From an uncultured Flavobacteriaceae bacterium (GTDB taxonomy: Bacteria; Bacteroidota; Bacteroidia; Flavobacteriales; Flavobacteriaceae), in contig CAJXUB010000002.1 of assembly GCA_913061125.1 (NCBI GenBank), forward strand, positions 42,023 through 106,022: a stretch of 64,000 nt of DNA, read 5' to 3'. The translations under genes and the position numbers were made by a program. Below the pieces are notes generated by a model. The model was not told where the DNA came from. It worked only from the letters and a program-made list of their open reading frames with translations, and ran no database searches. How positions within the stretch are numbered: position 1 is the first letter of the stretch; each line of letters opens with the position of its first letter. This document shows positions 61,321 through 64,000 of this stretch, piece by piece.

Positions 61321-64000
61321 TTAAAATTTAGCAGTTAGATTCACACCAAAAGATCTTGTTGGTGGTACTTGTGCGTTTTCCAATCCTTGACGATTTCCAG
61401 AGCCAGTTACAACTTGGGGGTCTAAATATGGTAGTTTAGAGGATAATATTCCTAGATTTCTTCCAAAAACACTTAATCTCAAACTATTAAAAGGGGTTTT
61501 AGCAGTGAGGCTTGTAGGAAAAACATAGCTCAATCTTAAATCTCTAAACTTAAGAAAGCTTGCATCATAGACATTAGGTGCTGCCATTCTCCATGTTGAT
61601 TGATAATAGGTTTGAGGGTTAATTTTTTTGTCATTAGGACTACCATCAGCTTTAACTCCAGGAAGAATCATTCCGTTGGCTCGAGTGTCATTTTCTCCAT
61701 TAAAGGCAACTGTTTCTGGATGCATTCCTGAATATTTGGACCACTGTAAAGAGGTGGAGTGAACTATACCACCGATTTGAAAATCAAAGAGAGCAGACAG
61801 AGTTAAAGATTTATAGTTAAAACTAGTACTAAAGCCACCTGTCCAATCTGCCAATGCAGATCCTAAATAAACCCTATCATCAGTAAATTGATAATAACCA
61901 TTTTCATCGACCAGTTTATTTCCATTTTCATCGTATTTGTAATCGTTGCCAAACAATGCCATGTAAGGATATCCTTCTTGAATTCTTAGCTCTGCTGCCC
62001 ATGTGCCTCCCATATTAATGCTTTCAACAACAGAATTTCCATTTTCATCCTTTAAAAGCTCAACTACCTCATTTTTTTGTTTAGACAGATTCAATCCCAA
62101 ATTCCAACTGAAATTATCTGTTCTGATTGGGGTTCCAGAGATTTGAAATTCAAAACCTGAATTTTTCATAGTACCTGCGTTCAACAATCTAGAGCTGTAT
62201 CCAGTAGCTGGTGAGACTGGAACGTTGAATATTTGATTCTCTGTTTCTCTATCATAGTAGGCAACATCAATGTTCAATCTGTTTGAAAACATTTTTAGCA
62301 TGATACCAAATTCAATCTCTGTTGTTAGCTCATTTTTTAGGTCTGGATTTTGCCTTGAATTTGGTATTTCGTAAATCGGGTTACCTCCAAAATTTGGAGT
62401 TAGTGGATTGTAAACATCAAAAAGTCTGTAAGGGTCACTATCATTACCGGCTTGTGCCCATGAGGCTCTGACTTTTCCAAAATTTATGACATTTGAATTG
62501 TCAAATACAGGAAGCTCTGTAAAAGCAAAACTAAGTGAAGCTGATGGGTAGAAGTAACTATTGTTTTTTTCAGGTAGGGTTGACGACCAGTCATTTCTTC
62601 CTGTCACATCTAAAAACAACATATTGTCAAAGTCGAAAGAAGCTGATGCATAAACACTATTTATCCCTCTGTTTCTTTCAAATGTATCAATAACTGGGTC
62701 TCCTACGGAATTCGCCATATTAAAAAATTTATCAATAACTAAACCGCCTGAAGATTCTAGAGTAGTTCTCTTAGTAAACTGTCTCATTCTGTTTGCACCA
62801 ATAAAACCGTTAAAACCAACTCTCTCACTAATTTTGGTATTGTAATTTAATCTTACTTCCATATTGGTTTCACGGAATCGTCTTTCAGTTTCCTCATACC
62901 TAGATGTATCCACAGATCTTAGAGGAATCCCTTCTCTTATGCTAAATTGGAACCAATCTGACCCAAATTGAGTAAAAAGACTTAATTTGTCGTTGAACTT
63001 ATAAGTTAGATTTGCGTTACCAAACAGTCTGTTTTTTTGATCTTCTTGAAGAAAATTCTCTCTTACCCAATATGGGTTATCAAAATAGTTTGGTTTTGCA
63101 TTGAACGCTGTCAAATTTCCATTTGAATCAGTAGTTATACCTTTGGGGTTCCAAGTGTACTGATTTCCTTCACTGGTGTTCTGAGCATTTTTTAATCGTT
63201 GCACATCCAATTGCGATTGCCACCATTGTGTGAAAGCTTGTAGTGGATTATTATTACTGTAGCCAGTGGCATCTCTATTATCAGCCTTAGTATTAATGTA
63301 GTTTACTGATACTCCAGCACTAAGCTTTTCTGTAAAATTAAAATTAGTCCCTAGATTTATTGAGTTTCTTATTAATTTTCCTTTTGGAGTTGTACTATTT
63401 TGCTTTAAGTTGGAGTAGCCAACTCTGTAGGAGCCTTTGTCATGTGCTCCTGAAAATGAAACGGAGTTATTCAGAGTCAAACCAGATCTAAAGAAAGACT
63501 CATAAGAGTTTTCGGGTGCAACCCATGGTCTAACCTCCTTGTAATTTGGCGAGCCTGGATCCCAAGAATCCCAGTGTCTTACCAAAATGTTGGGGTTATA
63601 TTTTGGTCCCCAAGACCCGTCTTTTGCATAATTGGGTGCTAAGTATGATTGACCGTCTTGTGTAAATTCGTTAAATCCACTAGCTGTATTGTAAATGGAG
63701 CCTCCTCCATACATGGTTTGTACTGGAATAAGATTGGTAACATTATCGACGGTTACACTTGAGTCAAAAGTAACTCCCATACTTGGTTTTCCTGTTGGGC
63801 TAAATTTTCCTTTTTTTGTGGTAATTAATATTACTCCGTTGGCCCCTCTTGCTCCATAAATGGCAGTTGCGGCGGCTCCTTTTAGTACAGACATACTTTC
63901 AATACTGGAGGGATCAATTTCAGAGGCACCGTTTCCATAATCATAGTCACCACCACCAAATCCTCTTTGTCCTGGTTGTGGTGGTGTATCTGCAGAACCT
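61321..64000 (-). CDS. SusC/RagA family TonB-linked outer membrane protein (5' end cut by window)
   Basis: The frame is open to base 64000 on the minus strand (PPQPGQRGFGGGDYDYGNGASEIDPSSIESMSVLKGAAATAIYGARGANGVILITTKKG), so the Met at 63894 is internal and the signal peptide and first plug part lie outside. 893 codons are visible: the end of the plug domain and the full beta-barrel, ending QVPPTRSFGVNLTAKF. A Gly-rich insert in the plug is common in this group. Pairs with the SusD-like_2 lipoprotein directly downstream. Confidence 0.95.
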   Translation of the reverse strand, partial: GSADTPPQPGQRGFGGGDYDYGNGASEIDPSSIESMSVLKGAAATAIYGARGANGVILITTKKGKFSPTGKPSMGVTFDSSVTVDNVTNLIPVQTMYGGGSIYNTASGFNEFTQDGQSYLAPNYAKDGSWGPKYNPNILVRHWDSWDPGSPNYKEVRPWVAPENSYESFFRSGLTLNNSVSFSGAHDKGSYRVGYSNLKQNSTTPKGKLIRNSINLGTNFNFTEKLSAGVSVNYINTKADNRDATGYSNNNPLQAFTQWWQSQLDVQRLKNAQNTSEGNQYTWNPKGITTDSNGNLTAFNAKPNYFDNPYWVRENFLQEDQKNRLFGNANLTYKFNDKLSLFTQFGSDWFQFSIREGIPLRSVDTSRYEETERRFRETNMEVRLNYNTKISERVGFNGFIGANRMRQFTKRTTLESSGGLVIDKFFNMANSVGDPVIDTFERNRGINSVYASASFDFDNMLFLDVTGRNDWSSTLPEKNNSYFYPSASLSFAFTELPVFDNSNVINFGKVRASWAQAGNDSDPYRLFDVYNPLTPNFGGNPIYEIPNSRQNPDLKNELTTEIEFGIMLKMFSNRLNIDVAYYDRETENQIFNVPVSPATGYSSRLLNAGTMKNSGFEFQISGTPIRTDNFSWNLGLNLSKQKNEVVELLKDENGNSVVESINMGGTWAAELRIQEGYPYMALFGNDYKYDENGNKLVDENGYYQFTDDRVYLGSALADWTGGFSTSFNYKSLTLSALFDFQIGGIVHSTSLQWSKYSGMHPETVAFNGENDTRANGMILPGVKADGSPNDKKINPQTYYQSTWRMAAPNVYDASFLKFRDLRLSYVFPTSLTAKTPFNSLRLSVFGRNLGILSSKLPYLDPQVVTGSGNRQGLENAQVPPTRSFGVNLTAKF

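Noticed and set aside
1-64000. CRISPR arrays, transposons, prophage or toxin-antitoxin and other defence genes
   Set aside because: No regularly spaced repeats, transposase or phage signatures, or defence-type gene pairs were seen on reading through both strands.

Overview
The window is a chromosomal segment of a bacterium in the phylum Bacteroidota, most likely a (marine) member of the Flavobacteriaceae. The evidence is low G+C, secreted proteins ending in type IX secretion (T9SS, Por) sorting domains, two SusC/SusD outer-membrane uptake pairs, TAnnTTTG-type promoter boxes, and a flavobacterial set of housekeeping genes. No phage, insertion sequence, CRISPR array or classical defence system was seen.

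Left edge (1-2350): the end of a secreted repeat protein cut by the window edge, then a second small secreted protein. Each ends in a related T9SS sorting domain followed by an almost identical GGCCTCC hairpin terminator. The second hairpin is shared with a tRNA-Leu(CAA) on the opposite strand. Both proteins look like non-catalytic, binding-type modules, so this may be the edge of a polysaccharide-use locus.

Core region (2.4-50.5 kb): mostly housekeeping genes in short, tightly packed operons. These are prs-ctc(rplY), pth, a secreted M43 metallopeptidase on the opposite strand, ribF, serS, and TPR-DUF4286-rsmA-mgtE-2-hydroxyacid dehydrogenase-DUF1801-VOC. Next come GNAT-aspartate kinase-OlsF-like acyltransferase fusion (minus), fbp, era, a small membrane protein, der, an envelope cluster M23-MerR-LemA-TPM-TPM (minus), alaS, a crotonase and an ilvE-like aminotransferase. 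Then gcvP with KASIII-methyltransferase-glycosyltransferase (minus), a UbiA-like membrane protein, purK-purE-M3 oligopeptidase (minus), adk-obgE-TPR-mpl-radC-deacetylase-like-yjjG-unknown, rarA (minus), rhomboid and rlmB (minus). Many neighbours overlap by 1-14 bases (ATGA, GTGA, TTGA, TAATG junctions), which implies translational coupling.

Right part (51.3-64 kb, all minus strand): a T9SS-exported subtilisin-like protease, then SusC-SusD with two extra uncharacterised lipoproteins in one operon with its own terminator. A second SusC (cut by the window edge) with a SusD-like lipoprotein follows, also with its own terminator. No carbohydrate-active enzyme is next to either pair. With the S8 protease beside them, uptake of peptides or protein breakdown products is a reasonable but unproven reading.

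Most interesting leads: the four-gene Sus-type operon with two novel lipoproteins; the gcvP-KASIII-methyltransferase-GT2 operon, whose methyltransferase has a degenerate SAM loop; a UbiA-superfamily protein that has lost the first Asp-rich motif; a polysaccharide-deacetylase-like protein lacking expected metal ligands; and a paired-palindrome repeat downstream of alaS. I did not find a clear-cut new system of the defence or mobile type. Family assignments were made by reading the sequence only; no database search was run.
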